DNA of 36,174 bases from Paracoccaceae bacterium (GTDB lineage Bacteria > Pseudomonadota > Alphaproteobacteria > Rhodobacterales > Rhodobacteraceae): assembly GCA_947453525.1 (NCBI GenBank), contig CANGHD010000016.1, positions 1-36,174 of the forward strand, given 5' to 3'. The notes below the pieces were generated by a model that was not told where the DNA came from, made no database searches, and saw nothing but the letters and a program-made list of their open reading frames with translations. How positions within the stretch are numbered: the first letter of the stretch is position 1; every line of letters begins with the position of its first letter. The translations under genes and the position numbers were made by a program. Below, piece by piece: positions 17,282-26,035 of this stretch.

Positions 17282-19175
17282 GAAGCACCGTGAACGCACG
17301 GGACGCAGCCACCTCTGACCAGAAAGCCGGGGTCGAGGTCACGGCCATCCGCTTGGCATAATGGCCGCGCAGGTCGTCATAGCCTTGGGTGAAGGCGCTG
17401 AGCGAGACAAAGAACCGCGCAGCCACGATGCTGAGTGCTGCAATCCGCTCGGCGTCGTTGGGGTTGTAGATCGAACGACGCTCTGTGTGCGGGTTCCACA
17501 GCACGACCCCGTCGATGGCGGGCTCATCGGCTTGTGTCGGCATGTAGAGGAACCGCGCATAGGCCGTCAGCTTGCCCTCGCGCGCCGAGGCGTCGCGCAT
17601 CGTGTCAACAAGTTCATCGGGGATGACGGCGAAGGCGGAGTCAAAGCTTTTAAAGCGGGTGATCAGGGCGATGTAATGCTCGGCGAAATTGAGCTCCATC
17701 AGCCGGTTCATCGCGACCAGATCGGCCAGCGCCTCGGCATAGACGGTCAGGCCAGCGACATCCGACACCGACAAATGGCCCAAGGCGCGGGCGTGGAAAA
17801 ACGCGGCGAGTTCGTCGGGTTTGTCCTGCCCGTAGGCCATGTTGACGATGATGCCGTGGGCGATCGACATGTATTCCTGCGCGTAGGAATGCGACGGCTC
17901 GTGCCAGGCGGCCATGTTGGGGTTTGACAGGGTGACCCCCCCCGCCATGGCATGGCGCAGGGAATATTCAATGTCATCGCCGCGCAGAAACAGCGCGATG
18001 GGCAGGCCGATCTCGGCCAGGCGACCAAAGGGCATCGAAAGCAGGATGAAGGTCGCATATTCGGCATGGTGCAGCTTGGCCATGTCATCCAGATGGTCAG
18101 AGCCGTGAAAATCGCGGTGATGGCGCAACAGGCGCGGTCCGACGCCGGTTCTTTGGCCCCGCGGGCTTTCCTTGGTGAAGCGGCCCCAGAAACCGCCATC
18201 CTCCCACATCCGACGCGGTTCGGATTTCATGAAGACCGGCAGGGTGTGGAAGGCATTGTCGCGGCGGAACAGCGTGGCACCCCAGTTGCGCGACAGCGAT
18301 TCCAGCGAGATCTGCAGGTCGTCATCAGCCAGTACCACCTCGTTCACCGTGACGCCCGAAGCTTCCACCGCCTTTTGCAGCGCCAGAAGTTCAAGGCTCA
18401 TATTGCCGCCGCCGCCCATGTTGGGGCCGGAGAGGACGAAGCTGTTCAGACGATAGGACGCAAGATCGGCATAGGTCGCAGGGGTCAGATCGGGCGAAGC
18501 GTCGTAGATCAGGAACAGGGTGTTGGCCACCATGTGATCCTGCGCGCCCCGTTTGGCGGTTTCCTGAAACCGGGACAGCAGCAGGTGCACATCCCGAGTC
18601 CGCCCGAAGGTGCGCATGACCACGACCATCCGGCCCTCGGTCGCGGCTGGGGCCATGACCTGCCACGTGACGTCCAGCAGTTCACAGGCATCGCCCAGGG
18701 CGCGGGCCACCCAGTACAGCCGCGCCCCGCGTGGCAAGGACTGGGCCGGGCCGAGGTCGATCTGTTCGGAGGCGATGCCGTCGGAGGCTATGACACGCTC
18801 GGCCAGTGGCATGACGGCGTGGCCGATGCGGCTTTGGTAGACGATGATCTGGAACCGACCGCGCAATCGCAGGTTCAGCCACAGGTTCATGTCCTGACAA
18901 TGGGCCGACAGGATTTGCGGGTAAAACGAGTTGCGCAGCGTGCCGGTGTTCAGAATTTCCTGATTGAGCAGGCGCAGGCTTTCGTCCGGGCGCGGGCGGA
19001 AATGGTCCGGCTCTTCAACGAAGAACAAATCGTCCAGACCCATGATCCGGTTGGACAGATCCATGCCCTGGATGCGCACCATGTCTCCCTTCGCAATGGG
19101 CCGGGTCTGCCCGGCCCAGAGGCCTAGGGCGCCAGCGAGGGCCGCGACGGTCTGGGAAAACGCATTCGTCGTCAT
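17274..19175 (-). CDS. GlfT2-like galactofuranosyltransferase family protein (GT2)
   Basis: The 633-residue protein has a beta-rich N-terminal domain (about 30-175), a GT-A catalytic domain (about 180-440) and a helical C-terminal region. The metal/nucleotide-sugar motif is LADDDLQIS with DDD at 284-286, a second motif FLRGDDIEYSLR has DD at 400-401, and AWHEPSHS places a His at 425. Mycobacterial GlfT2 (637 residues, as recalled) has DDD256-258, DD371-372 and His396, so the separations of about 115 and 24 residues agree. GlfT2 polymerises galactofuranose from UDP-Galf; the donor here is unproven. No signal peptide or obvious membrane helix is seen. GGAGG lies about 9 nt before the start, and the small repeat-protein gene overlaps its end. 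Confidence 0.82.
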   Translation of the reverse strand: MTTNAFSQTVAALAGALGLWAGQTRPIAKGDMVRIQGMDLSNRIMGLDDLFFVEEPDHFRPRPDESLRLLNQEILNTGTLRNSFYPQILSAHCQDMNLWLNLRLRGRFQIIVYQSRIGHAVMPLAERVIASDGIASEQIDLGPAQSLPRGARLYWVARALGDACELLDVTWQVMAPAATEGRMVVVMRTFGRTRDVHLLLSRFQETAKRGAQDHMVANTLFLIYDASPDLTPATYADLASYRLNSFVLSGPNMGGGGNMSLELLALQKAVEASGVTVNEVVLADDDLQISLESLSRNWGATLFRRDNAFHTLPVFMKSEPRRMWEDGGFWGRFTKESPRGQRTGVGPRLLRHHRDFHGSDHLDDMAKLHHAEYATFILLSMPFGRLAEIGLPIALFLRGDDIEYSLRHAMAGGVTLSNPNMAAWHEPSHSYAQEYMSIAHGIIVNMAYGQDKPDELAAFFHARALGHLSVSDVAGLTVYAEALADLVAMNRLMELNFAEHYIALITRFKSFDSAFAVIPDELVDTMRDASAREGKLTAYARFLYMPTQADEPAIDGVVLWNPHTERRSIYNPNDAERIAALSIVAARFFVSLSAFTQGYDDLRGHYAKRMAVTSTPAFWSEVAASRAFTVLHA

Positions 19176-19204
19176 AAATTGGAAGCCTCCGAAGTCACGT
19201 CAGG

Positions 19205-20188
19205 TTAGGGAGCGGCGACCAGAGAAGCCGACGGTGCCACAGTATTATCCGGCATCGCATAAGCAAGGCCCGAAGCCCCGGCGACAGACAAGACATGGGC
19301 GAGAACCGAAACCGCCAGTGTTCTGGGATCGCGGCACGAGCCGATCAGACCGAAGTCCGGGCGCAGATTGGCGATATCGCGGTCTGTGACTCCAAGGGCG
19401 CGCAGGTCCTCCAGCAGGCGCTGACGGGCGCGCAGGCTGCCCTGCGCCCCGATGAAGAAGGCGTCCGAGGGCAGGACCTGCGCCAGAAGCCGCGCCTCAT
19501 TCTCATGGTCGTGGAAAAACAGGGCGATGGCGGTGCGGCGATCCGGCTTGGGGCAGACATAGCTGCGGAAACTCGCCACAACGGTGATGTTCAGCGGGCC
19601 GATGCGCGACAGGTCGGCCTGCAGCCCCTCTTGTCCGAACAGGGTCACGTCATAGCCTGCGGCTTGCGCCATGAGGGCAAAGGACATCGCCTCGACCCCA
19701 TGGCCATAGACCCAGAAGCGCAGTTCCGGTTCCAGCACCACGACGATATGTCCGGGAGCGGCGTCGCGCTGGCCTTGCGGCAGCAGCGTCAGCGCGCCGG
19801 TTTGTGGGTTCACGGCGATGGCGGCATCCTGCCGCGCATCGCCCCGCGCCAGAACGGCGCGCAGAACGGCCGGGTCGGGGTTGGGGATCAAAAGGATCGT
19901 CAGCCCGCCGCCACAGGGCAGCTTGAGATCGAAGAAGGGCGAACCCTGGCCGTAGCGCAGGCTGCGGGGCTGGCCGCTTTGCAGGGCGTTGGCCGCATGT
20001 TCGGCGATGTCGTCCTCGATACAGCCCGAGGACAGCGAGCCGACGCGCTGGCCCTGTGGCCCGAAGGCCATCATGGTGCCAAGGTTGCGGTACGAGGCAC
20101 CGACGATCTGCGTGATTATGGCAAGCACGCCGCCGGTTTCGGACAGGCGTCGCAAGGGAACCCGGTTGCTGGCATATTCTATCATCAT
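19205..20188 (-). CDS. XdhC/CoxI family protein
   Basis: The 327-residue protein resembles XdhC, a chaperone that binds and sulfurates molybdenum cofactor for xanthine dehydrogenase-like enzymes. Family signs are GSLSSGCIEDDIAEHA in the N-terminal domain, a Rossmann-like middle region (FWVYGHGVEAMSFALMAQAAGYDVTLFG) and the C-terminal FIGAQGSLRARQRLLEDLRALG followed by DPRTLAVSVLAHVL. No molybdoenzyme structural genes are in the window, so the partner is unknown. It lies 69 nt downstream of flgD and 29 nt upstream of the GlfT2-like gene on the same strand. Two adjacent Met codons at the start are both plausible. Confidence 0.82.
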   Translation of the reverse strand: MMIEYASNRVPLRRLSETGGVLAIITQIVGASYRNLGTMMAFGPQGQRVGSLSSGCIEDDIAEHAANALQSGQPRSLRYGQGSPFFDLKLPCGGGLTILLIPNPDPAVLRAVLARGDARQDAAIAVNPQTGALTLLPQGQRDAAPGHIVVVLEPELRFWVYGHGVEAMSFALMAQAAGYDVTLFGQEGLQADLSRIGPLNITVVASFRSYVCPKPDRRTAIALFFHDHENEARLLAQVLPSDAFFIGAQGSLRARQRLLEDLRALGVTDRDIANLRPDFGLIGSCRDPRTLAVSVLAHVLSVAGASGLAYAMPDNTVAPSASLVAAP

Positions 20189-20257
20189 TCTCCTTCTCCC
20201 CCGCGTGCAATGTGGGGCAGGAAGACCGCCTGTGCCAGTCCTGTTTTGCGGGCGGCG

Positions 20258-20929
20258 TTAACTTGCCGCAGGTTCCCGGATGGCGGCGACGAGCGAGGTC
20301 AGCGCTTCGACCCCGCCGGGCAGCATGACGGAGACGCCCTTGGCGGTGCTGCGGATCTCGGAAATCTTGCCATAATATTCGACCTCGGAGGAGCCGAACA
20401 GAGTGTCGCCCTGATAGCTTTCCAACGAAAGCGAATAGACGCCCTTGGGCAAGGGATTGCCCGAGGAATCCAGACCCTGCCATTGATAATCGGCGCTGCC
20501 CAGTGGCAGCTGGGTGCGCGACACTTCGGTCCCGGCCTTGTCCTTGACGACCAGCACCGCCTTGTCGGCATCGGCGACGGGGTTGGGCGAGATGGTGACC
20601 GGGGTGGAGCCATCGAAATAGGCCGGCGCGGCCAGACGCGCCTCTTTTCCGACCCAGCCCACCATCTGGCCCATGGCGCCCAGTGAGTTCTGGCCGATCA
20701 GCTGGGACAACAAGTCGTTGGTCTTGGTCTGCTGTTCGACGCCGGAAAAGGTGGCCAGTTGCACCGCCAGTTGATCCGCGCTCATCGGGTTGAGCGGATC
20801 CTGATTCTTGATCTGCGTCGTCATCATCTTGAGGAAGGTTTCATAGTTCTTATCATTGTTCTGCTTGGCGTTGGCGGTCTTGGGTGTGATTGTCGTGGCG
20901 TTGGCGGGGGCGGGGGCTGCAACGGTCAT
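20258..20929 (-). CDS. flgD: Flagellar hook assembly scaffold protein FlgD
   Basis: The 223-residue product matches FlgD, the cap on which hook subunits assemble. The conserved N-terminal segment YETFLKMMTTQIKNQDPLNPMSADQLAVQLATFSGVEQQ lies at about residues 29-67, and the C-terminal half has the FlgD Ig-like/Tudor features, including LDSSGNPLPKGVYSLSLESY. The segment before residue 20 is Ala/Thr-rich, as usual for this exported, signal-peptide-free protein. It begins 12 nt after the fliK stop codon, so the hook-length gene and hook cap gene are one unit. Confidence 0.94.
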   Translation of the reverse strand: MTVAAPAPANATTITPKTANAKQNNDKNYETFLKMMTTQIKNQDPLNPMSADQLAVQLATFSGVEQQTKTNDLLSQLIGQNSLGAMGQMVGWVGKEARLAAPAYFDGSTPVTISPNPVADADKAVLVVKDKAGTEVSRTQLPLGSADYQWQGLDSSGNPLPKGVYSLSLESYQGDTLFGSSEVEYYGKISEIRSTAKGVSVMLPGGVEALTSLVAAIREPAAS

Positions 20930-20941
20930 GGTCGGTCCTTT

Positions 20942-23900
20942 TCAAAGGCGCAGGTCCAGCCCGGAGCCGGAAACCGTGCTTCCGGGGGCTGAACTTGGAG
21001 CGGGGGTGACGGGAGGGAGGTCATCGGGGGCTTTGTCCATCAGTGGCAGGGCCGGTCCGGCTCGGTCATCGCCGCCCTTGCCCCACTGGCTGAAACTGAG
21101 CGTGCCGGTATCAAGCCCGGACGCCTTGAACTCCTGCTTCAACTCGTCGGCATGGCGGCGCAACAGGTCAAGGGTTTCGGGACGTTCTGCTGCCAGAATG
21201 ACCTGAACCTGATCGCCCTGCGTGACCAGATCGAAGCGCAGGCGGCCAAGCTCTACCGGTTCCAGAATAAGTTCCGCACGGTTTTGGCCGGTGGTGAGAA
21301 CGGAATGCGCGAGGCCGGTGGAAAAGCCCTTGGGCAGGGGGTGATGGCCATGGTCCTGCGAGGCAGCATGCGATGCGGAAGCGGTAGTCGCCCCCGGATG
21401 GGACTGGTCGGGCGCGGCCATCGGTCCCAAAGCCGCGGCAATCGGCGCGGAAGCGGGTACGTCCAATGGCACATCGGCTGCGGTTCGATTGTCTTCGCCA
21501 AGGGGGTGCCGCCCGTCAACCGTCCCCAGCGGGTTGGCAAAGGCCCGGACCGTCGGTTCCGTCTTCGGCTGCGATGCCAAAGACAGCGCGGACGTGCTGA
21601 GCATTTGGGAAGGGGCGAGGCTCGTCAGGCGGTTCACTCTTTCGCCCATGGGGCTGGCGCGGCGCGGCCCTATCATCGCGTCAGGCAGGCCCGCGCCATC
21701 AACGACAAGCGCCGCTGCCGGTCCGGTGACGAGGGTTGAGCCCGGCACAAGTCCTGTCGCGATTGTGCCAGCCTGTTCTGGCATGGCCCTTTCAGGATCG
21801 ACCAAAACCTTCGAATTCTCCAACAGTTTCGGATTGAGTGGTGTACCAGTCGACATCTCGGGCGTCATCGGCTTGGGCCTTACGGGCGCAGACATCGCAG
21901 GATCAGCCGAGACCCGGGCAACCTCGGCGGGCTTCGCCGTGACGGGGTCATCTTCCACTGGAGAAGTCGAAACGTAGCTGCCCTTGCCGTCCTCCCTCAA
22001 GGTGAACCCGGCCGTCAGAGTTGCGTCCTTCACCGGTGCAGTCAGATCGGGTTTTTCATCGATGGGCCGCGCGAACACGGGAAGAGCCTCGATTGATGCA
22101 GTCCCTTCAGGCTTGGCCACCAGACCCTCGACCCTCGGCAGCCCATGCTGGGACGGCCCGGCTGCAAAGGCCATCTGCGTCACTGTCGCAGCCATGCTTG
22201 CGTCTGGCTTGGGGGGATTTTCCCTCCAGGACATGGCCAGTGCCGGTGCTTCGTCCGCCGACCGCACCGCAGTCGCCACAGGCAAGTCCGGTCGCGGCGA
22301 TGACGCGGCATCCGTTGCCGTGGCTGTCGCTGCGGCTGCGGTTTTGGAGGGCTTGCTCGCCGTGGATGTGGCGGAGCTTGGCGGGACTTGCTGCAGCACA
22401 GGACCAGTGGCCCCAGATGTTTCACGCGCTGGCGGGCCGATCTGAAAAGCTTGTGCCACTTGGTCTTGCCGCGCAACCAGCGGCAACGGGGTTGCAGGTG
22501 GTCGCATCGCTTCGGGTTCCAACCGAAGGGATGGAAGCCGATTGAAACCCTCGGGGCTTTGCCTCAGTCCGGCGGGATACACCAATTCTGCCGGGTTTTC
22601 CCTTGCCATAACGGCCGTTGGATGGCCGGACCGCGGCTTTGTCTCCGCCGCAATTGTGCTGGCGCGTGTTTCAGAACGATCCGGGCGGAAGGCTGCTGCG
22701 AGGGGATGTTCAGGCCGGATTGGGCCAGGTTGGCTGGAATCAGGCGGTGTGGAATCGGGCCGCGCAGCGGAAGCGACCTCAGTCTGCAAACGCGTTGGAA
22801 CAGGTGTCCGTTCCGCTCCCTCTGCCGAAGATAGCAAGGCGGTTGGTGCGGCCTCCGCTGCGGCTGGATGCTCGGCTTGGGGTGGGGCTGGCGGAAGCCG
22901 GGCGTCCGGCGCTGCGTGATCCAGCATAATCTGGAAACGGGAGAACGCCTCGGCCGGGGAAATCTTCGGGAAGGGCAAGGCGAGCCGGGAATGCTGGGCA
23001 GGTTCTGTCGAGGCCAAGGTGCCCGTGGGCGGCGGGGACTGCGCTGGATCGGCCGTCGGGCCTTTGCCCGGTTGGGCGGGCACGGCTGGGGCCTCTCGCT
23101 GCGCGGGCAAGTCCTCGGCCTCGGGCACTGGCGCCGTGACAAAGGAGATACGCGCAACCGCCATGGCAGGATCATGCCCAGCGTCTGCAGAAGACGCGCC
23201 GGAGTGATCACCGACCAGACGGACCACAGGCGCGGGGACCGGCGATGGCAGCCTGTCCAGATCTTGCTTCTGCGCTTCGATGAAAGCGGCGCTTGCATCA
23301 AAGGCCAGAGGTGTCGGCGTTTGGCGGGAGGCAGAGGCGGGCGGAACCCGCGCGTCAGACAGGGGGACAGCACGTTCCAACAGGGTTGCCACGCGGCCGG
23401 ACGGGCGGGTAACCGTGCCGTCCGCGGCAGGATTGGCGACTGTGCCGGCCAACTGCGGGTCTGCCGGCGCGGCGATTGCGGGTGCTGCGGCATTGGGAAC
23501 CGGGCCAAGGCGCGCAGACCGGCCGGACTGCGTCGTGGCGCCGGGGGCTGGGCCGTGTTGTCCATGGGCGCGATCTGGCGCGATGTCGGATGCTGCGGCC
23601 AATTTCGTGGCCTTGGGCACCAAAGGCTCGGGTCTTGCGCGCTCAACGTTCCCCTGCCCGTGGCGCGTCCTGTCGGAAGCAGGTCTCTCGATCAGCCGGA
23701 ATACGGCGGCGGGTGGCTGCGACTCATCCGTATGACCCGCCTGCGCGCGACCGGTCGGGTCTGAGACCGAGGCGGACGCTGGGAGAAGCATCGGCGCGCC
23801 AGCGTGAGATCCGCCCTTTGCATCACGCCTCTGGACTTGCGGGGCCGAGGCAGGCATCCGGGCCGATCTGGTGGCGTCAGACGCCCTGTCGTTCGGGATC

Positions 23901-24559
23901 GCGGCTGTCGAAATCGCCGGGTCCGGTCCGCTGACCTCCGGACGGCTGGTCGCGTTCGGGAAATCGCCAGCTTGAGGCCTGGCGGCGGTCTGAGGGACGC
24001 GGATGTCTTCGTCCTGCGCGAAACGGACGCTTGCCAGCGGGGACTCGCGCGGGGCCGCGACCGACTTCTGCGGGTGGACCTGCGGTTCGTCCTGCAGCGA
24101 CAGGAGAACCGGAAGGATCGGCTGCGTCACGACAGCGGCGTCAGACAGTCCGTCGGCAGGAATGTCTTCGCTCTTGGCGGGACCCGTCTCTCCGACGGTG
24201 TGGTTCTGGGGGAAAGACGGAAGAGCCCCGCCTTCCGGCACGACAAGGGCGGCGCTGGCAAACGGCAGACCGATCGTCGGCCCCGCCGGTCTGGGATGGG
24301 CAGAATGCCGGTGCCGGGCGCCCGATGGCTGCGGCATGGCGTCCTGGACCAGATCGGCCGTTTCTGGCGCAGCCGGATCGGCCGCAGGGCCCGTTGCGGC
24401 CTGGCGGTCGGGGATGGCTGCAGCCTGGACGATCGGCGAATCGGCAGCCAGAAGGGCAAACACCTCGGCAAAGGCATCAGCGGCCGAGGCCGCCGCCGCA
24501 ATTGGTACCGTGGCAAAGGAGGAACGCGGCTGTGGCGCGATTTGGGCGGTGCTGATCAT
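20942..24559 (-). CDS. fliK: Flagellar hook-length control protein FliK, very long
   Basis: The ATG at 24559-24557 starts MISTAQIAPQPRSS; frame upstream of it is antisense to flgJ, so I exclude it. The resulting 1205-residue protein is almost entirely low-complexity, rich in Pro, Ala, Ser and Thr, apart from a C-terminal Flg_hook domain (about residues 1090-1157) with NRAELILEPVELGRLRFDLV and LRRHADELKQEFKASGLD. FliK acts as a secreted molecular ruler and triggers the FlhB specificity switch. Enterobacterial FliK is about 400 residues; this one is about three times that length. No clear ribosome binding site precedes the start, so the N-terminus is less certain than the rest. Confidence 0.85.
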   Translation of the reverse strand: MISTAQIAPQPRSSFATVPIAAAASAADAFAEVFALLAADSPIVQAAAIPDRQAATGPAADPAAPETADLVQDAMPQPSGARHRHSAHPRPAGPTIGLPFASAALVVPEGGALPSFPQNHTVGETGPAKSEDIPADGLSDAAVVTQPILPVLLSLQDEPQVHPQKSVAAPRESPLASVRFAQDEDIRVPQTAARPQAGDFPNATSRPEVSGPDPAISTAAIPNDRASDATRSARMPASAPQVQRRDAKGGSHAGAPMLLPASASVSDPTGRAQAGHTDESQPPAAVFRLIERPASDRTRHGQGNVERARPEPLVPKATKLAAASDIAPDRAHGQHGPAPGATTQSGRSARLGPVPNAAAPAIAAPADPQLAGTVANPAADGTVTRPSGRVATLLERAVPLSDARVPPASASRQTPTPLAFDASAAFIEAQKQDLDRLPSPVPAPVVRLVGDHSGASSADAGHDPAMAVARISFVTAPVPEAEDLPAQREAPAVPAQPGKGPTADPAQSPPPTGTLASTEPAQHSRLALPFPKISPAEAFSRFQIMLDHAAPDARLPPAPPQAEHPAAAEAAPTALLSSAEGAERTPVPTRLQTEVASAARPDSTPPDSSQPGPIRPEHPLAAAFRPDRSETRASTIAAETKPRSGHPTAVMARENPAELVYPAGLRQSPEGFNRLPSLRLEPEAMRPPATPLPLVARQDQVAQAFQIGPPARETSGATGPVLQQVPPSSATSTASKPSKTAAAATATATDAASSPRPDLPVATAVRSADEAPALAMSWRENPPKPDASMAATVTQMAFAAGPSQHGLPRVEGLVAKPEGTASIEALPVFARPIDEKPDLTAPVKDATLTAGFTLREDGKGSYVSTSPVEDDPVTAKPAEVARVSADPAMSAPVRPKPMTPEMSTGTPLNPKLLENSKVLVDPERAMPEQAGTIATGLVPGSTLVTGPAAALVVDGAGLPDAMIGPRRASPMGERVNRLTSLAPSQMLSTSALSLASQPKTEPTVRAFANPLGTVDGRHPLGEDNRTAADVPLDVPASAPIAAALGPMAAPDQSHPGATTASASHAASQDHGHHPLPKGFSTGLAHSVLTTGQNRAELILEPVELGRLRFDLVTQGDQVQVILAAERPETLDLLRRHADELKQEFKASGLDTGTLSFSQWGKGGDDRAGPALPLMDKAPDDLPPVTPAPSSAPGSTVSGSGLDLRL

Positions 24560-24667
24560 CTGGGTCCGACTGCTGCCGATATCGGACGATCTTTCCGCTG
24601 GATCGGTTACCAGATGTTTACCGCTTGGCCGGATAGTTTGGAAAATCTGCTTCAAATGGAGAGTCGG
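24560..24667. promoter_or_regulatory. Divergent fliK / flgJ control region
   Basis: The 108-bp gap must hold promoters for both directions. I see an inverted repeat GTCCGA (24564-24569) and TCGGAC (24582-24587) enclosing the palindrome CCGATATCGG (24576-24585), close to the fliK start. No convincing sigma-28, sigma-54 or CtrA element was found. Confidence 0.35.
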
Positions 24668-24952
24668 ATGCAAAGTCCTGTTCCTGCCGCCATGGTCCCG
24701 CCCCTCAGTCCGGCCCGGGCCGCCCAACTGATGAAGAAAGCGCATGGGTTGGAGACGAGTTTCTTGTCTGAGATGCTGTCCTACACCGGTCTGGATGCCC
24801 AGCAAGGCGACTTCACCGGCGGTGTGGGCGAGGATCAGTTCGCGTCTTTCCTGCGCGAGGCGCAGGCAAAGGCAATGGTCGATCACGGCGGCATCGGGCT
24901 TTCCCAGTCTATTTTCAATGCTTTGGCACGGCGCGATCATGGCACCGACTGA
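24668..24952 (+). CDS. flgJ: Rod-binding protein, FlgJ N-terminal type
   Basis: The ATG at 24668 with GGAGAG just upstream gives 94 residues; another ATG four codons earlier is possible. The product matches the rod-binding domain of FlgJ: AAQLMKKAHGLETSFLSEMLSYTG, then VGEDQFASFLREAQAKAMVDHGGIGLSQSIFNAL. FlgJ caps and guides rod assembly. The peptidoglycan hydrolase domain of enteric FlgJ is absent, the usual situation in alphaproteobacteria, so a separate lytic enzyme must open the wall. It overlaps the next gene by 14 nt. Confidence 0.85.
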   Translation: MQSPVPAAMVPPLSPARAAQLMKKAHGLETSFLSEMLSYTGLDAQQGDFTGGVGEDQFASFLREAQAKAMVDHGGIGLSQSIFNALARRDHGTD

Positions 24953-25271
24953 TCCCCGCGCCGCCCGACTGCTGGACGAGGTGAATGCCGCCCTGTTGAA
25001 GCATGACTATGCCGCCCTGCCAGCGCTCAGCGCGGCGCTTGCGGCCGAACTGGACAATCCCAGCGAAAAGCTTGACCCGTCAGCGCTGTACATCATCCGC
25101 CAGAAGGCCGACCGCAACGCAGCGATCCTTTCGGCGGTTCAGCGCGGCATCCGCGCCGCCGTGCGACGGTTGACCGAGATAAAATCGGTATCCAACGGTC
25201 TGGTGACCTACGACCGCTCTGGTCGCAGGCTGGAGCAGCAGAACACGCCGGGGATGGCGGCGCGATATTAG
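24939..25271 (+). CDS. flgN: FlgN-like flagellar chaperone
   Basis: Starting at ATG 24939 (14-nt overlap with flgJ), the 110-residue product is largely alpha-helical: LDEVNAALLKHDYAALPALSAALAAEL, then IIRQKADRNAAILSAVQRGIRAAVRRLTEI, and a C-terminal segment GLVTYDRSGRRLE. This matches the general layout of FlgN, the chaperone of hook-filament junction proteins FlgK and FlgL, though sequence conservation in the family is low. The TAG stop straddles the left boundary of an insertion sequence: its G is the first base of the element. Without the insertion the flanks would rebuild the same Tyr-TAG end. Confidence 0.7.
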   Translation: MAPTDPRAARLLDEVNAALLKHDYAALPALSAALAAELDNPSEKLDPSALYIIRQKADRNAAILSAVQRGIRAAVRRLTEIKSVSNGLVTYDRSGRRLEQQNTPGMAARY

Positions 25272-25284
25272 GCTCGGGACTCAT
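25271..25284 (+). repeat. Left terminal inverted repeat of the IS
   Basis: GGCTCGGGACTCAT matches the complement of the right end at 12 of 14 positions. It begins with the G that completes the flgN TAG stop and is preceded by the TA target dinucleotide. Confidence 0.85.
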
Positions 25285-25313
25285 AGCCGGAATAGGACGA
25301 TAGCGGCGGGGGC

Positions 25314-26035
25314 TTAGGCTGACTGGAAGATGTCGGCGCGCCTGTCATAGCGCCTGGCCACCCTCCGCCAGGCCTTTAATCGCCGGAACATGTTTTCGAT
25401 CTTGAGACGTCTTTCGTAAAGAACCGTGTCGTGCTCGATATGCAACTTTCAGTTCTTTTTCGATGGGATGCAAGGGGTTATCCCTATATCAATCAATGCG
25501 TTACGGAACCAGTTCGCATGATAGCCCCGATCTGCGAGCAAGACCTTCGCCCAAGACATCCCCTGCAATAACCCCGCCACTCCGGTGAAATCGCTGGTCT
25601 GGCCCGCGCTCGAATACATCTGGACCGGGCGCCCTTTGCTGCCACAAACCACATGCAGCTTCGCGTTTCTGCCCCCTTTTGTCAGCCCGATCAGACGGCT
25701 GCGCCGCCTTTTTTGCGCAGGCTCGACGCGGTGCGGTGGGCTTTGAAGTGTGTCGCATCACTCATGATCACATCCGCTTCAGCCTCCTGCTTGACCAGTT
25801 CCAAAAGGATTCTGGCAAAGATCCCCATCTCGCTCCATCGGAACCGGCGGTTGTAGAGGGTCTTGTGCGGGCCATCGTCCGTCGGGGCATCCCTCCAGCG
25901 TAACCCATTGCGATTGATGAATATAATCCCACTCAATACCCGCCGGTCGTCCACACGGGGAACCGCGTGCGACAAAGGTAAGAACGGCTTCGACCGTTCC
26001 ATTTGTTCAGCAGTCAGCCAGAATAAATCACTCTT
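25314..26035 (-). pseudogene. IS5-family transposase, degraded
   Basis: The first part (to about 25691) carries KSDLFWLTAEQM, PRVDDRRVLSGIIF, NRNGLRWRDAP and ATHFKAHRTASSLR; after a -1 frame change at an A6 run the second part continues RLIGLTKGG, LLADRGYHANWFRNAL and GITPCIPSKKN, then an in-frame TGA (25449-25451) where relatives have Arg, and beyond it HIEHDTVLYERRLKIENMF and RLKAWRRVARRYDR to a TAA at 25314. The catalytic triad would be Asp (in SDATHF), Asp (in LADRGY) and Glu (in KIENMF); the TGA cuts off the Glu. At 26033-26035 the family's start Met is AAG, five nt after a perfect GGGAGGT, so the start codon also appears lost. Confidence 0.85.
25709..25714 (-). other. A6 slip site joining the two transposase frames
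   Basis: On the minus strand CGC AAA AAA GGC is followed ten codons or fewer later by TGA in the first frame. Shifting back by one base at the A6 run enters the frame encoding RLIGLTKGG and the rest of the DDE domain. This is the typical programmed -1 frameshift position in this IS group, but a degenerated element could also carry an ordinary indel here. Confidence 0.6.

Noticed and set aside
24576-24585. CCGATATCGG as a sigma-28 -10 element (GCCGATAA-like)
   Set aside because: There is no TAAA-type -35 element at the required distance on either strand, so I list it only as a palindrome.
22868-24600. Long plus-strand frames opposite fliK
   Set aside because: They are low-complexity Arg/Gly-rich translations with no family features. 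They mirror the Pro/Ala-rich fliK frame, as expected for GC-rich DNA; only the final part after 24668 is a real gene.
24560-24940. In-frame extension of fliK across flgJ
   Set aside because: It is antisense to flgJ, and its His/Arg-rich residues are unlike the rest of FliK.
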